A stretch of DNA of 64,000 nucleotides from Streptomyces sp. Ru71 (GTDB lineage: Bacteria > Actinomycetota > Actinomycetes > Streptomycetales > Streptomycetaceae), in the NCBI RefSeq assembly GCF_002920535.1, contig NZ_PQSS01000017.1, positions 51,045 through 115,044 of the forward strand, given 5' to 3'. The position numbers and the translations under genes are program-made. Below the pieces are notes generated by a model. That model worked only from the letters and a program-made list of their open reading frames with translations. It was not told where the DNA came from and searched no databases. Of the stretch, positions 51,998 through 61,985 are shown one piece after another. Each line of letters starts with the position of its first letter. Position 1 is the stretch's first letter.

Positions 51998-53572
51998 ATG
52001 GCCGACAGCGCGCACAGCACCCGCGCCGGTGCCCAGCCCGCCCGGCGCCCGGTGAGCGCGCCCACCCCTTGCGCGCCGGGCGGCGGCACCGGCCTGCTCG
52101 CCCTCGTCGCCGCCCTGTTCACGACGGCCCAGCTGCTGCTCGTGCACCCGTCGATGGGCCTGGGCTGGGACGAGACCGTGTACGTCAGCCAGGTCTCCGG
52201 CCACGCGCCGGCGTCGTACTTCAGCGCGCCACGCGCGCGTGGCGTCAGCCTGCTGGTGGCGCCCGTCGCCTCCTGGTCGTCGTCCACCGTGCTGCTGCGC
52301 GTCTACCTGGCCGTCCTTTCGGGCGCGGCCCTCTGGCTGGCGCTGCGCGCCTGGCGCGGCCTGTTCCCGGTCCGGGTGCTCGCCGCGGCGGGCGCCCTGT
52401 TCGCCGGCCTGTGGGTGACGCTGTTCTACGCCCCGCAGGCCATGCCCAACTACTGGGTGGCGACCGGGGGTCTGGCCTGCGCCGGATGCTTCCTGCGGGC
52501 CAGGGCGGACCCCGCCGACCGCTGGGCGTGGTGGGGCATGGCGGGCTCGGCCGCCCTCACGGCGCTGATGCGGCCCACCGACGCGGTCTGGACCACGGCC
52601 CCGCTGCTCGTGCTCGCGGCCGCGACCCGGCGATGGCGAGCGCTCGCGTTCCTGGCCGCCGGGCTCGCGGCCGGCGCCGCCGAGTGGGTGATCGAGGCGT
52701 ACGCCGACTACGGCGGCCTCGGCCGCCGCCTCGCCGACGGCTCCCGCCTCCAGGGCGGACTGGGTCTGCACTTCGCCGTCGACGACCAGCTGCGCAGCCT
52801 GGACGGACGCACCCTGTGCCGCCCGTGCGACGTGCCGGCCCCGCATCCGGCGGTGACCCTGTGGTGGTTCGCGCTGCCGCTGCTCGCCGCCGCCGGGCTG
52901 GCCGTCGCCGTGCGGGCCGGCCGCACCGTGCCCACGCTGGTGGCGCTGGCGTGCGCGGTCACCGCCGCCGTGCCGTACCTGTTCCTCATCGAGTACGCCG
53001 CCCCGCGGTTCCTGCTGCCGGCGTACGCCCTGCTGGCCCTGCCGGTCGCGGACGCCCTGCTGCGGCCGGTGACCGGCCCGCGCGGACGCCCGCTGCTCGC
53101 CGCCGCGGTCGCGGTCGCGCTCGCCGGCCACCTCGCGGTGCAGTACGCCGTGGTGCGCGCCACGGTGGCCCGCACCACCGAGCAGCACCGGGCCTGGTCC
53201 CGCACCGCCGCCGAACTGCACCGGCTCGGGGTACGCCCGCCCTGCCTGCTCACCGGCCACGAGGCCCTGCCGATCGGCTACTACGCCGGCTGCTCCTCGG
53301 CCGCCACGTCCGGCCCCAACGCCAACGCCACCGAGGCCGGCATCACCGCCACCGCACGCCGCGTCCCCACCGCGCACCTGACCACCCGGGACGGCGCCCC
53401 GGCCGCCTACGCCCGCACCTGGCAGCCGCACCCCTTCGCCGGCCTGCGCATCTACGTCGCGAACCGGGCCCGGCTGCGGATCAGCCGGCGTGCAGGACCC
53501 GGAAGCGGTCCGGCTGCGCCGGGTCCCGGTCGACGACCTGGACCGGTGCCCCGGCCCACTGCCAGACGCTGA
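51998..53572 (+). CDS. GT-C family membrane glycosyltransferase-like protein
   Basis: A 524-residue protein with about ten membrane helices. The first loop has GLGWDETVYVSQVSGHAP, including the DE motif typical of GT-C sugar transferases. A soluble C-terminal segment follows with paired Cys residues (PPCLLTG and YYAGCSS). ATG at 51998 has GGGAGGGG upstream. The 3' end overlaps the convergent binding-protein gene by 92 bp, so the last 25-30 residues may be non-conserved read-through. The 244-bp gap before it carries a 28-bp-period direct repeat (51780 and 51808). Confidence 0.8.
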   Translation: MADSAHSTRAGAQPARRPVSAPTPCAPGGGTGLLALVAALFTTAQLLLVHPSMGLGWDETVYVSQVSGHAPASYFSAPRARGVSLLVAPVASWSSSTVLLRVYLAVLSGAALWLALRAWRGLFPVRVLAAAGALFAGLWVTLFYAPQAMPNYWVATGGLACAGCFLRARADPADRWAWWGMAGSAALTALMRPTDAVWTTAPLLVLAAATRRWRALAFLAAGLAAGAAEWVIEAYADYGGLGRRLADGSRLQGGLGLHFAVDDQLRSLDGRTLCRPCDVPAPHPAVTLWWFALPLLAAAGLAVAVRAGRTVPTLVALACAVTAAVPYLFLIEYAAPRFLLPAYALLALPVADALLRPVTGPRGRPLLAAAVAVALAGHLAVQYAVVRATVARTTEQHRAWSRTAAELHRLGVRPPCLLTGHEALPIGYYAGCSSAATSGPNANATEAGITATARRVPTAHLTTRDGAPAAYARTWQPHPFAGLRIYVANRARLRISRRAGPGSGPAAPGPGRRPGPVPRPTARR

Positions 53573-54593
53573 CGCCCGGGACGCGGGAGAACTCGATCCG
53601 CCCGCGGGTGCCGTCGACCGCCACGTGCGGCCAGGCCGCGGCCACGCCGGCCCGGTCCGCGCCCCGCGCCCGCAGCGCATCGGCGAGGACGGTGACCGCG
53701 TCGTAGCCCTCGAAGGCGACGAAGGACGGCGCCTCACCCAGCCGCTCACGCAAAGCCTTCCCGACGCGTTCGCCGAGCGGGGTGAGGTGTTCCGGCAGGT
53801 AGCGCAGGAACGGGACGGCGGCGCCGTCGTCGCCCAGCAGCGCCGCCCATGTGGCGAACTCGGGCTGCCCGGCCGGCGCACCGATCAGGAGGTCGCCCAG
53901 GCGCGGGTCGCGGCGGACGGACCGGACGACCGGCACGGCCGGCTCGGGGTGACCGACCAGCAGCAGGAGCGCGGTCGCGCCCTCGTCGACGAGCGCGTCG
54001 CACACCGTCCGCGGGGTGAGCGTGCGCATGTCGAGCTCGACGACGCTGCCGCCGCGCGGAGCGAGGTGGTCCCGCAGAACGCGGGTCCCGGACTCCCAGT
54101 AGACGCTCGGCTGGACGGCCACGGCGATCCGGCGGTGGCCCGCGCCGAGGAGGAAGTCCGCGAAGATCCGCCAGCCGCGGGACTGCGCCGGGGGCAGGCG
54201 CGCGACCCACTGCGTCGGCTCGTCGGTGAGCGCGTCGATGACCGCCGACGAGCACAGGAACGGCACGCCGAGGGCGTCGGCCCGGGCGGCGGCGGCGCGC
54301 GCGACGACGCTGTGGTACTCGCCCGTCACCGCGACGACGCCCAGTCCGGCCAGTTCGTCGACGGCCGCCGCGGCCTTGTGCGGATCGGCCGCGGTGTCGC
54401 GGACCACCAGTTCCAGCGGCCTTCCCGCGATCCCGCCGGCGTCGCCGACCTCGGCGGCGGCCAGTTCGAGGCCGGCGAGCAGGTGCCGCCCCGCCTCGGT
54501 CCAGCCGGGCCGGGTCAGCGGAACGAGAACGCCGATCCGGGCGGACGAGCCGTCAGTTCGCTCGGCCCCGGAGGGCGATGGTGGCGTGTTCAT
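53481..54593 (-). CDS. Periplasmic-binding-fold receptor (Leu/Ile/Val-binding type) without signal peptide
   Basis: A 370-residue type I binding-protein fold. Lobe 1 starts ARIGVLVPLTRPGWTEAGRH and continues LLAGLELAAAEVGDAGGIAG; the ligand region includes ALGVPFLCSSAVIDAL. There is no signal peptide or lipobox, and no permease or ATPase gene is adjacent, so it is likely a cytosolic sensor or an orphan. ATG at 54593 has GGGAG 9 nt upstream; longer starts add only low-complexity sequence. Confidence 0.85.
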   Translation of the reverse strand: MNTPPSPSGAERTDGSSARIGVLVPLTRPGWTEAGRHLLAGLELAAAEVGDAGGIAGRPLELVVRDTAADPHKAAAAVDELAGLGVVAVTGEYHSVVARAAAARADALGVPFLCSSAVIDALTDEPTQWVARLPPAQSRGWRIFADFLLGAGHRRIAVAVQPSVYWESGTRVLRDHLAPRGGSVVELDMRTLTPRTVCDALVDEGATALLLLVGHPEPAVPVVRSVRRDPRLGDLLIGAPAGQPEFATWAALLGDDGAAVPFLRYLPEHLTPLGERVGKALRERLGEAPSFVAFEGYDAVTVLADALRARGADRAGVAAAWPHVAVDGTRGRIEFSRVPGVSVWQWAGAPVQVVDRDPAQPDRFRVLHAG

Positions 54594-54780
54594 GCGTGGC
54601 GTCTCCCTGGTGACGATCCGGCCGTGGTGCCTCCGGATCGCAGAATGATCATCAGCGTGGCGCCGAGGGTAGCCGAGCCCCGGTTCACCCGGCCGAGGGG
54701 GTTGGACCCGGCTCAACGGGAAACGCGGAACGGGACCCACGTACGCGAACGAGGCGACACGGCAACCGAGGGAGGCAGCC

Positions 54781-55260
54781 ATGGGCACCCGCCCGGAACC
54801 GATGGCCGACGACGCCTACCAGCCCACCGGAAGCAACGAGGAGCAGGAGGACGCCGCACCCCTGGACCTGCAGGACGCCGTCGACGAGCGGACCTACGAC
54901 GACACCCTCGACGAGGGCTACTCACCCCCGGAGAAACCGCTCGGTGTGACCAAGCACGGCACGACCGCCGCCGAGCAGCACGACGGCGAGACCCTCGACC
55001 AGCGGCTGGCCCAGGAGCGCCCCGACGTGCAGGCCCCGGTGGGCGACGGCGTCGGCGACCTGCCCGGCGGTGAGGGCGAACCCGTCGACCCCGAGGCCGG
55101 GGCGGACCGCGCCGGGCGTCTCGTCGCTCCGGACGAGGGCGTGCGCGCCGACACCGAGAAGGACGCCGTCGCCGAGGACGAGGGCATCGACGGGGGCGCG
55201 GCCGGCGCGGAGGAGGCCGCGGTGCACGTCGTCTCCGACGACGACCTGACCGAGTCGTAG
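54781..55260 (+). CDS. DUF5709 family acidic protein
   Basis: A 159-residue, highly acidic, probably disordered protein of the actinobacterial DUF5709 family. Diagnostic segments are LDEGYSPPEKPLGVTKHGTT and GETLDQRLAQERPDV. Function is unknown. ATG follows GAGGGAGG. The gene ends at a 52-bp perfect palindrome. Confidence 0.88.
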   Translation: MGTRPEPMADDAYQPTGSNEEQEDAAPLDLQDAVDERTYDDTLDEGYSPPEKPLGVTKHGTTAAEQHDGETLDQRLAQERPDVQAPVGDGVGDLPGGEGEPVDPEAGADRAGRLVAPDEGVRADTEKDAVAEDEGIDGGAAGAEEAAVHVVSDDDLTES

Positions 55261-55272
55261 CGCACCGCGCGC

Positions 55273-55324
55273 AACCCGCGTGGGGCGGTCCCCTGAACGT
55301 TCAGGGGACCGCCCCACGCGGGTT
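55273..55324. terminator. 52-bp perfect palindrome, bidirectional terminator
   Basis: The 26 bases 55273-55298 (AACCCGCGTGGGGCGG...) are exactly complementary to 55299-55324, with the centre CTGAACGTTCAG and no spacer. It lies 12 nt after the DUF5709 stop and 23 nt after the stop of the convergent small gene, so it can terminate both transcripts. Confidence 0.85.
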
Positions 55325-55347
55325 CCCGGGGTCCAGGCGTCCGGCCC

Positions 55348-55554
55348 TCAGGGCAGCAGCTTGTCCAGTGCGGCGGGGCCCTCCTGCGCCAGCTTGCGCT
55401 TGGCCCACTCCAGGTTGCGCGGAGTGATGTCGCGGCCCGCGGCCAGCACGACGTCCTCGGGGGAGACGTCGGTACCGGTACGCGCGTGCAGCAGGCGGTC
55501 GGGAGTGGCCCGCTCCTGGGACGGCTGGGACGCCTCAGGCTGTGAAGTCGGCAT
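55348..55554 (-). CDS. Small conserved protein of unknown function
   Basis: A 68-residue soluble protein (ATPDRLLHARTGTDVSPEDV, then LAAGRDITPRNLEWAKRKL). ATG at 55554 follows AAGGAG at 7 nt. Codon use and the clean ribosome binding site support a real gene. I recognise no domain. Confidence 0.75.
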   Translation of the reverse strand: MPTSQPEASQPSQERATPDRLLHARTGTDVSPEDVVLAAGRDITPRNLEWAKRKLAQEGPAALDKLLP

Positions 55555-55885
55555 GGCGATGCTCCTTGGGTCCGGATGGCTGCGACGGCCCGGTGCTCGC
55601 ATCGGGTCCACTATCACCATTCATCCATCCGGCGCACCCTGCATCCGGACGGCGCGGGCACGCGGGCCGCAGCGGCTTTCTCGTGCCGCCGGAGTACCGC
55701 GCCACCGCCCGCGTAACCCCTCCGCCGCCCGTGCCGATCCCGGGCGCACCCGCCGGTCCGGCCCGTCCGTGTCCCCCCGGCGGGGCCCTGTGCCCGCTGC
55801 TCCGAGATGCCGCGCCCCGGTGCCCGGCGTCTAATGGGAGGGGTCGGAGCACCCCGCCGGGCGCAAGCCAGGAAGGGCCGGGCCG

Positions 55886-58201
55886 ATGTCACGCACCCGA
55901 GAACGCACTGGGGGACGCCGGAGCGCTGCGGCAGGGGGCGCCGCAGGGGCGGGGGGCCTGCGAGGACTGGGGGAGTGGTGCGCCAGGCACTGCGTCGTGG
56001 TCATCGTGGTGTGGCTCGTCGCGCTGGCGGCCCTGCAGGTCCTCAACAGGAACTTCGGCGGGGACTACTCCGACAACTTCTCCCTGCCCGGGGTGCAGTC
56101 CCAGCAGGGCCTGACCGTGCTCAAACAGCACGATCCGGCGGCCGGCGGCTACGGCAGCCAGATCGTGCTGCACGACAGCAGCAAGTCGCTCACCACGCTG
56201 AGCTCGCAGATGTCCACGACGGTGGGCGACCTGCAGAAACTGCCGCACGTCCTGTCGGTGCAGAACCCGCTCACCGCCCCCGGCTCCACCCAGGGCAAGC
56301 CGGCGCCGAGCAGCGTCGGCCCGCTGTCCTCCGACGGAAGCACCGCCTACATCACCGTCCGCTTCGACGTGCAGCCCTCGACCCTCGGCGACAGCTACCT
56401 CAACGGCGTGGACAGCGCCGTCCAGCCGCTGCGCTCGGCCGGCGCGCAGGTCGAGTACGGCGGACCGCTCGGCGAACTCGCCCGGCCCGCCGCGGACGAC
56501 CGGGTCAGCGAGATGATCGGCTTCGCCGTCGCCATCGTCGTCCTGCTGATCGGCTTCGGCAGCATCATCGCCGCCGGTCTGCCCCTGGTCACCGCGCTGA
56601 TCAGCGTCATCTGCGGACTCGCCTGCCTGGGCCTGCTCGCGGCGGTGTTCACGTTCGCCACCGTCTCCCCGACCCTGGCCACGATGATCGGCCTGGGCGT
56701 CGGCATCGACTACGCCCTGTTCCTGACCACCCGTCACCGCCAGCACCTCATGGACGGCGACGATCCGGTGCGCGCCGCGGGCGCGGCGGCCACGACGAGC
56801 GGACGGGCCGTGCTGGTCTCCGGCACCACCGTGATCATCGCACTGGCCGGCCTCTTCGCCTCCGGCGTCGACTTCATCGGCCTGCTGGGGCTGGCCGCGG
56901 CCGTCACCGTGGTCACCGCCGTCGTCGGAGCGCTCACCCTCGTGCCCGCGCTGCTCGGGCTGATCGGCAGACGCATCGATCGCTACCGGGTGCGCCACCC
57001 GGTCGCCGAGACGGACGCCGAGCCGGGCGCGACACCGCACGGCACCTGGCACCGGTACGCCCAGCGCGTGGAACGCAGACCATGGCGCTACCTGACCGCG
57101 GGCCTGGTGACCGTGGTCGTGCTCGCCATTCCGGTCTTCTCCATCCAGCTGGGCCACATCGGCGACGGCGCCGACCCGACCTCGTTCACCGACCGGCGTG
57201 CCTACGACCTGATGACCGACGCGTTCGGGCCGGGTTCCAACGGCCCGCTGACCGTCGTCATCGATCAGAGCACCGTGCCGTCCAGCCAGCGCTCCGCGCT
57301 CGCCTCCACGGCCCAGAAGAACCTCAACGCCGTACCGGACGCCGCCACGGTCACCCCGCTGACGGCCACCAAGGACGGGGACGTCCTGATCTCCACCGTC
57401 TACTCCAAGTACTCGCCGCAGAACGCCCAGACCACCGACCTGACCAACCGCCTGGTGGACCACACCCTGCCCGACTCGGTCTCCGGCACCACCGCCAAGG
57501 GCTATGTCACCGGCACCACCGCCACCCAGGTCGACTTCCGCGACATCGTCGCCAGCAGGCTGGCACTGATCATCGGCGTGGTCGTCGCCCTGGCGTTCCT
57601 GATCATCCTCGCCGTCTTCCGCGGGCTGCTCGTCGCCCTCAAGGCCGCCGTGCTCAACGTGCTGTCCATCGCCGCCTCCTACGGCGTGGTGGTCGCCGTC
57701 TTCCAGTGGGGCTGGGGCGGTCCGGCGCTCGGCGTCTCGGGCAAGGTGCCCATCGAGAGCTATGTGCCGATGATGATGTTCGCCATCATCTTCGGCCTCA
57801 GCATGGACTACGAGATCTTCCTGCTCTCCCGCGTCCACGAGGCCTGGAAACGCACCGGGGACGCCAAGGCCTCGGTCGCGCACGCCCTGGAGATCACCGC
57901 GCGGGTGATCACCTGCGCGGCCCTGATCATGGTGAGCGTGTTCGCGGCGTTCATCGTCAGCGACAACATCGTGGTGAAGATGCTGGGCCTGGGCCTCGCC
58001 GTCAGTGTCCTCATCGACGCCACCGTCGTACGGCTGCTGATGGTCCCGGCCGTGATGACCCTGCTGGGCAGCCACGCCTGGTGGACACCCCACTGGCTGG
58101 ACCGGATCCTGCCGCACATCGACGCCGAGGGAGAGTCGGCCGAACAGCCGGCCGACGTCAGCGGGAGCCCGGCGGCGTCAGGGCGAGGACGAGCATCGTG
58201 A
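55886..58201 (+). CDS. MMPL-family RND transporter
   Basis: A 771-residue protein with two MMPL repeats, each with a large extracytoplasmic loop and a helix bundle. The Asp-Tyr pairs of the proton path lie in [17 protein letters not shown] and [24 protein letters not shown] pumps export lipids, siderophores or polyketides. ATG at 55886 follows AGGAAGGG. No biosynthetic gene is adjacent, so the substrate is open. The 3' end overlaps the convergent phosphatase by 44 bp. Confidence 0.93.
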   Translation: MSRTRERTGGRRSAAAGGAAGAGGLRGLGEWCARHCVVVIVVWLVALAALQVLNRNFGGDYSDNFSLPGVQSQQGLTVLKQHDPAAGGYGSQIVLHDSSKSLTTLSSQMSTTVGDLQKLPHVLSVQNPLTAPGSTQGKPAPSSVGPLSSDGSTAYITVRFDVQPSTLGDSYLNGVDSAVQPLRSAGAQVEYGGPLGELARPAADDRVSEMIGFAVAIVVLLIGFGSIIAAGLPLVTALISVICGLACLGLLAAVFTFATVSPTLATMIGLGVGIDYALFLTTRHRQHLMDGDDPVRAAGAAATTSGRAVLVSGTTVIIALAGLFASGVDFIGLLGLAAAVTVVTAVVGALTLVPALLGLIGRRIDRYRVRHPVAETDAEPGATPHGTWHRYAQRVERRPWRYLTAGLVTVVVLAIPVFSIQLGHIGDGADPTSFTDRRAYDLMTDAFGPGSNGPLTVVIDQSTVPSSQRSALASTAQKNLNAVPDAATVTPLTATKDGDVLISTVYSKYSPQNAQTTDLTNRLVDHTLPDSVSGTTAKGYVTGTTATQVDFRDIVASRLALIIGVVVALAFLIILAVFRGLLVALKAAVLNVLSIAASYGVVVAVFQWGWGGPALGVSGKVPIESYVPMMMFAIIFGLSMDYEIFLLSRVHEAWKRTGDAKASVAHALEITARVITCAALIMVSVFAAFIVSDNIVVKMLGLGLAVSVLIDATVVRLLMVPAVMTLLGSHAWWTPHWLDRILPHIDAEGESAEQPADVSGSPAASGRGRAS

Positions 58202-59267
58202 CGTCGTCGCGGATCTCGGGGCTGTACCGCACCAGGTCGGCCCAGACCAGGCCGGGCAGCGCGTCCGGGCCGGCGTCGGCGAAGCGGGGCAGCCGTTCCT
58301 GCAGGGGATAGAACTCCCCGGCCGCGTCCCGTGCCTCCAGCACACCGTCCGAGGCCACGAACAGCCGGTCACCGGGCAGCAGGGGCACCGCCGCCCCGGC
58401 CTCGGGAAAGGTGTCGGCCAGGCCGAGCCCGAGCGGCGTCCACGGCTTGACCGCCAGCTCCGTGACCGTCTGCCCGCGCAGCAGGACGGGCGCCGGATGA
58501 CCGCAGGAGACGACGCGGACCGCCCGCGCGTTGGGGGTGAACTCCAGCAGCACGGCCGTCGCGAACAGCTCCGCGTGCTCCGTGCGCGCCGAGTCCACCA
58601 CCAGCCGCCGGTCCAGACGGGCGGCGACCGACGCGACGTCCGGCTCGTCGAGCACCGCCTCCCGGAAGGCGCCCAGCACGGAGGCCACGGTCGCGACGGC
58701 AGCCAGCCCGTGCCCCTGCACATCGCCCAGGACCGCCCGCACACCGTGCGGCCCGGGGCGCACGTCGAAGAAGTCGCCGCCGACGAGCGTGCCGCGCTGC
58801 GCCGCCCGGTACAGCCCCGCGCAGCGCACCGGTCCGACCCGCTCCGGCACGTCCGGCACGAGGGCGCGCTGCGCGGCCTCGGCGACCGTGCGCTCCAGGT
58901 CCAGCTGGGCGTCGCGGCGGCTGCGCACGAAGGAGACGAAGACGCTCAGCACGGAGACGAAGGTCAGGGTGAGCAGATCGGTGTTGCCGGGCCGGTTCAG
59001 CTGGAAGACCGGGATGTTGAGGACGGCGAGGGCCGCTCCGCCCAGCAGCGCGGTGGCCAGCGGTCCGTAGGACAGGACGGCCAGCGGCGGGATCGCGCCC
59101 AGCAGGAAGCCGATGTCCTGGGCCTCGGGGGTGATGAGCGCGGCCCCGCACACCCCGGCGACCAGCAGCACCGGCAGCACCCGCACCCAGCGGGGCGGTG
59201 GCGCACCGCGCAGCCAACCGCGCCGGTCGTGATACCGGCGCCCCACCGAACCCAGCAGCCTCGCCAC
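58158..59267 (-). CDS. Membrane-anchored SpoIIE-type PP2C phosphatase
   Basis: A 369-residue protein. Four or so membrane helices (about 28-112; [20 protein letters not shown]) precede a PP2C domain (about 135-365) with motifs [34 protein letters not shown] and RDDVTMLVL. It probably dephosphorylates an anti-sigma-factor antagonist in response to a membrane signal. GTG at 59267 follows AGGAG. It is the fourth SpoIIE-related protein in the window and the only membrane-bound one. Confidence 0.92.
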   Translation of the reverse strand: MARLLGSVGRRYHDRRGWLRGAPPPRWVRVLPVLLVAGVCGAALITPEAQDIGFLLGAIPPLAVLSYGPLATALLGGAALAVLNIPVFQLNRPGNTDLLTLTFVSVLSVFVSFVRSRRDAQLDLERTVAEAAQRALVPDVPERVGPVRCAGLYRAAQRGTLVGGDFFDVRPGPHGVRAVLGDVQGHGLAAVATVASVLGAFREAVLDEPDVASVAARLDRRLVVDSARTEHAELFATAVLLEFTPNARAVRVVSCGHPAPVLLRGQTVTELAVKPWTPLGLGLADTFPEAGAAVPLLPGDRLFVASDGVLEARDAAGEFYPLQERLPRFADAGPDALPGLVWADLVRYSPEIRDDVTMLVLALTPPGSR

Positions 59268-59293
59268 ACCCCCACGCTCCTACGTCCCCTGGG

Positions 59294-59328
59294 CGCCCGC
59301 ACCCCGGGCCCGGCCCGGGGTGCGGGCG
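59294..59328 (-). terminator. Terminator of the Gfo/Idh-type oxidoreductase gene
   Basis: A perfect 16-bp stem (CGCCCGCACCCCGGGC and its complement) with a 3-nt loop lies between the oxidoreductase stop (59414) and the phosphatase start, both on the minus strand. Confidence 0.75.
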
Positions 59329-59413
59329 TGCCGGTGGCGGGCGATGACGGGCACAGGGGCGATACCGCCCACCCTCTGGCGGCAGGCCCGGTCTGCCGGA
59401 GGGCGGCGGGGCC

Positions 59414-60301
59414 CTAGTCCGCCGACGCCGCCAGCAGGGCCTCCGCCTCGGCGAGGATCTCCGTGACCCGCAGGCCGAACGCGGCGCCACAGGGGTGGGA
59501 GCTGCCGTTGCGGGCGGCGGCCAGCAGGGCGTCGACGGCCCGGGCGTAGGACCGCTGCGCCTCCTGGGTCCGTTCCGGGAGCCGGGTCGCGCCCGCCTCT
59601 CCGCGCAGTTCCACGACGGCGCCGGCCGCCGCGGGCGGTGCCGTCAGGCTCAGGTCCAGCGTGCTGGAGGCGCCGCCGGTGTGCCGCAGCACCAGGTGCA
59701 CGGTGTCCGCGGGGCCGTGCGCCGCGGCCGCGACGTCCCGTACGTCGCCCAGCACGGGCAGGAGGACGGACAGCGCATGCGGACCCACGTCCCACAGTGC
59801 GCCGCGCTCCCGGCGCCAGGGGGAGGCCGCGTAGGGGCTGTCCGTGGTGAACGCCGCGCCCAGCCACTGCGCCCGTGCGGTGAACCAGCCGCCCACGCCC
59901 GCCTGTTCGGCGATCCACGCCTCGGACTCCGGCTGGAAGCGGGTGGTGAAGAAGACGACCGAGGCGACCCGCGCCTCGCGCGCCGCGTCGGCCACCGCCC
60001 GTGCGCCGGCGGTGGACGTGGCCAGCGGCTTGTCGAGCAGCAGATGCCGTCCCGCCCGCGCGGCCCGCACCGCGAGGTCGGCCTGCACGTCCGGCGGCAG
60101 CGCCACGGCGACGGCGTCCACGTCGCCGAGCAGGGCGTCCACGTCGTCGTAGGCCCGGGTGCCGTGTGCCCCGGCCAGTTCCTTGGCCGCTTCGGGCCGC
60201 CGCCCCCACACACCCGCCAGTTCCACCGCGTCGTGTCCGGCGAGCGCCGGGGCGTGCACCCTGTGGGCCCAGGGGCCGGTTCCGAGCAGTCCGATGCGCA
60301 T
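59414..60301 (-). CDS. Gfo/Idh/MocA-family oxidoreductase
   Basis: A 295-residue NAD(P)-dependent oxidoreductase. The Rossmann motif is RIGLLGTGPWAHRVHAPALA and the catalytic EKP motif reads LLLDKPLATS, with Asp for Glu. The C-terminal alpha/beta domain includes GALWDVGPHALSVLLPVLGD, holding the typical His. ATG at 60301 has GGAG 6 nt upstream. It is monocistronic. It is an intact relative of the scrambled pseudogene at 38 kb, but from a different branch. Confidence 0.92.
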   Translation of the reverse strand: MRIGLLGTGPWAHRVHAPALAGHDAVELAGVWGRRPEAAKELAGAHGTRAYDDVDALLGDVDAVAVALPPDVQADLAVRAARAGRHLLLDKPLATSTAGARAVADAAREARVASVVFFTTRFQPESEAWIAEQAGVGGWFTARAQWLGAAFTTDSPYAASPWRRERGALWDVGPHALSVLLPVLGDVRDVAAAAHGPADTVHLVLRHTGGASSTLDLSLTAPPAAAGAVVELRGEAGATRLPERTQEAQRSYARAVDALLAAARNGSSHPCGAAFGLRVTEILAEAEALLAASAD

Positions 60302-60394
60302 GCCGCTCCTCTTCACGGTCGTCCGGCGAGGTCGGGCACGAGCCTCGCACACCGCCGCGACCGTGGGACACCCCGCGTCGGGCCGGGGAGGCGC

Positions 60395-60616
60395 TCAGGC
60401 GGCGTGGCGGGGTGCCGCGTCCGTCGCGCGGGGGGAAGCGGTCGGCTCCGCCGGCGACGACGAACCGGCCCGGCCGCGGATCAGACGCAGATGACGCCGG
60501 TGACCGGCGTGGCGGTGCCGCGACGGCACCGGGGTGAACAGGCGGTCCTCCACGCGGTCCAGGACCAGCAGCAGGAGGGACAACAACGGCAGCAACAGTA
60601 CGGCGACCCAGACCAC
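60395..60616 (-). CDS. Small membrane protein of unknown function
   Basis: A 73-residue protein with one N-terminal helix (WVAVLLLPLLSLLLLVLDRV) and a basic, His/Arg-rich tail (VPSRHRHAGHRRHLRLIRGR). GTG at 60616 follows TAGGGGGTT. Composition fits a real single-pass protein. It has no recognised domain. Confidence 0.65.
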   Translation of the reverse strand: MVWVAVLLLPLLSLLLLVLDRVEDRLFTPVPSRHRHAGHRRHLRLIRGRAGSSSPAEPTASPRATDAAPRHAA

Positions 60617-60927
60617 GGCAACCCCCTAGGCCCTAGGAATGTCTACACGGGTGCTCCGGGCCGAGCCGCTGATGCGTTCGAAGCCGGTGAAGAATCCGTG
60701 GCGATGCGCTGCGAAAAGTGTGCTGAATGTGCGTAAAAGGACCGTATGTCCCTCTCGTTTCTTCCGCAACGCGACGACGAGACCGGTGACATTGCCGGTC
60801 CCCTCACCACCGCTGTCCGCCGACAGTGGCACCGCCATCCCGACGGCGGCGCCCGCGGCGGACACGGCACCCCGGCCGTGCCCCGGCGACCGGGCGGGCG
60901 CTGCCACGACCGAGAGGACCCCACACC
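60617..60927. other. 311-bp divergent intergenic region
   Basis: The gap between the small membrane protein and the polyester hydrolase contains a CCTAGG direct repeat near 60626-60636 and a less GC-rich stretch around 60700-60760 (AAAAGGACCGTATGTCCC), which probably carries the hydrolase promoter. No gene is seen. Confidence 0.4.
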
Positions 60928-61977
60928 GTGCAGCACCCGCGCACCAGCACCGCGACCCCGGCCCACCGGCCGCCCACCGCCCCCACCACCCGCCGCGGCG
61001 GCCGGCTCGCCGGCGTCGCCGCCGCCCTCACCGCCGCCGTCGCGCTGACCACCCTCGGCGGCACCACGGCCCACCGGCCGCCCACCGCCCCCACCACCAC
61101 CCGCCGCGGCGGCCGGCTCGCCGGCGTCGCCGCCGCCCTCACCGCCGCCGTCGCGCTGACCACCCTCGGCGGCACCACGGCCCACGGGGCGGACAACCCC
61201 TACGAGCGCGGCCCCGCGCCGACCGAAGCGAGCGTCGAGGCGCCGCGCGGCCCGTACGCCGTCTCCGAGACGACCGTCTCCCCCCTGGCCGTCACCGGCT
61301 TCGGCGGGGGCACCGTCTACTACCCGACCAGCACCGCCGACGGCACCTTCGGGGCGATCGCCGTCTCACCCGGCTACACCGGCACCCAGTCCTCCATCGC
61401 CTGGCTCGGACCACGCCTGGCGTCACAGGGGTTCGTCGTCTTCACCATCGACACGCTCACCACGCTGGACCAACCGGACTCCCGGGGACGCCAGTTGCTC
61501 GCCGCGCTCGACTACCTCACCCAGAAGAGCTCCGTGCGCGGCCGCATCGACAGCACACGCCTGGGCGTCATGGGCCACTCGATGGGCGGCGGCGGCAGCC
61601 TGGAGGCCGCGAAGTCCCGGCCCTCCCTGCAGGCGGCCATCCCCCTGACCCCGTGGAACCTCGACAAGACCTGGCCGGAGGTCGCCACGCCCACCCTGAT
61701 CTTCGGCGCCGACGGCGACACGATCGCCCCCGTCGCCACCCACGCCGAGCCCTTCTACACCAGCCTGCCCGCCTCCCTCGACCGGGCCTACCTGGAGCTG
61801 AACGGAGCGACCCACTTCACGCCCAACACCTCGAACACCACGATCGCCAAGTACAGCATCGCGTGGCTGAAGCGGTTCATCGACGACGACACCCGCTACG
61901 AGCAGTTCCTGTGCCCGCTGCCACGGCCCGGCCTGACCATCGAGGAGTACCGGGGCAACTGCCCGCACACCTCCTGA
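60928..61977 (+). CDS. Secreted cutinase/PETase-like polyester hydrolase
   Basis: A 349-residue exported alpha/beta hydrolase of the actinobacterial cutinase/PET-hydrolase family. The mature part starts near residue 88 ([20 protein letters not shown]). Active-site elements match the family: oxyanion Tyr150 in SPGYTGTQ, nucleophile Ser218 in GHSMGGGG, Trp243 in TPWN, Asp264 in GDTIAPV, His296 in GATHFTP, and the C-terminal Cys329-Cys345 disulfide pair. The N-terminus is odd: the twin-Arg signal segment [20 protein letters not shown] occurs twice through a tandem DNA duplication. GTG at 60928 follows GAGAGGACC. It probably acts on cutin-like or synthetic polyesters. Confidence 0.93.
   Translation: MQHPRTSTATPAHRPPTAPTTRRGGRLAGVAAALTAAVALTTLGGTTAHRPPTAPTTTRRGGRLAGVAAALTAAVALTTLGGTTAHGADNPYERGPAPTEASVEAPRGPYAVSETTVSPLAVTGFGGGTVYYPTSTADGTFGAIAVSPGYTGTQSSIAWLGPRLASQGFVVFTIDTLTTLDQPDSRGRQLLAALDYLTQKSSVRGRIDSTRLGVMGHSMGGGGSLEAAKSRPSLQAAIPLTPWNLDKTWPEVATPTLIFGADGDTIAPVATHAEPFYTSLPASLDRAYLELNGATHFTPNTSNTTIAKYSIAWLKRFIDDDTRYEQFLCPLPRPGLTIEEYRGNCPHTS
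60961..61179 (+). repeat. Tandem duplication (108/111 bp) inside the hydrolase signal sequence
   Basis: Copy 1 (60961-61068) and copy 2 (61069-61179) are identical except for one extra ACC codon in copy 2. Each encodes HRPPTAPTT, the twin arginine and a full hydrophobic core. The near-perfect identity implies recent duplication. Confidence 0.95.
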
Positions 61978-61985
61978 CCCGCTGG

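Noticed and set aside
60961..61179. A CRISPR-like or mobile repeat
   Set aside because: The two copies are in-frame, adjacent and differ by one codon. This is a simple tandem duplication within a coding sequence.
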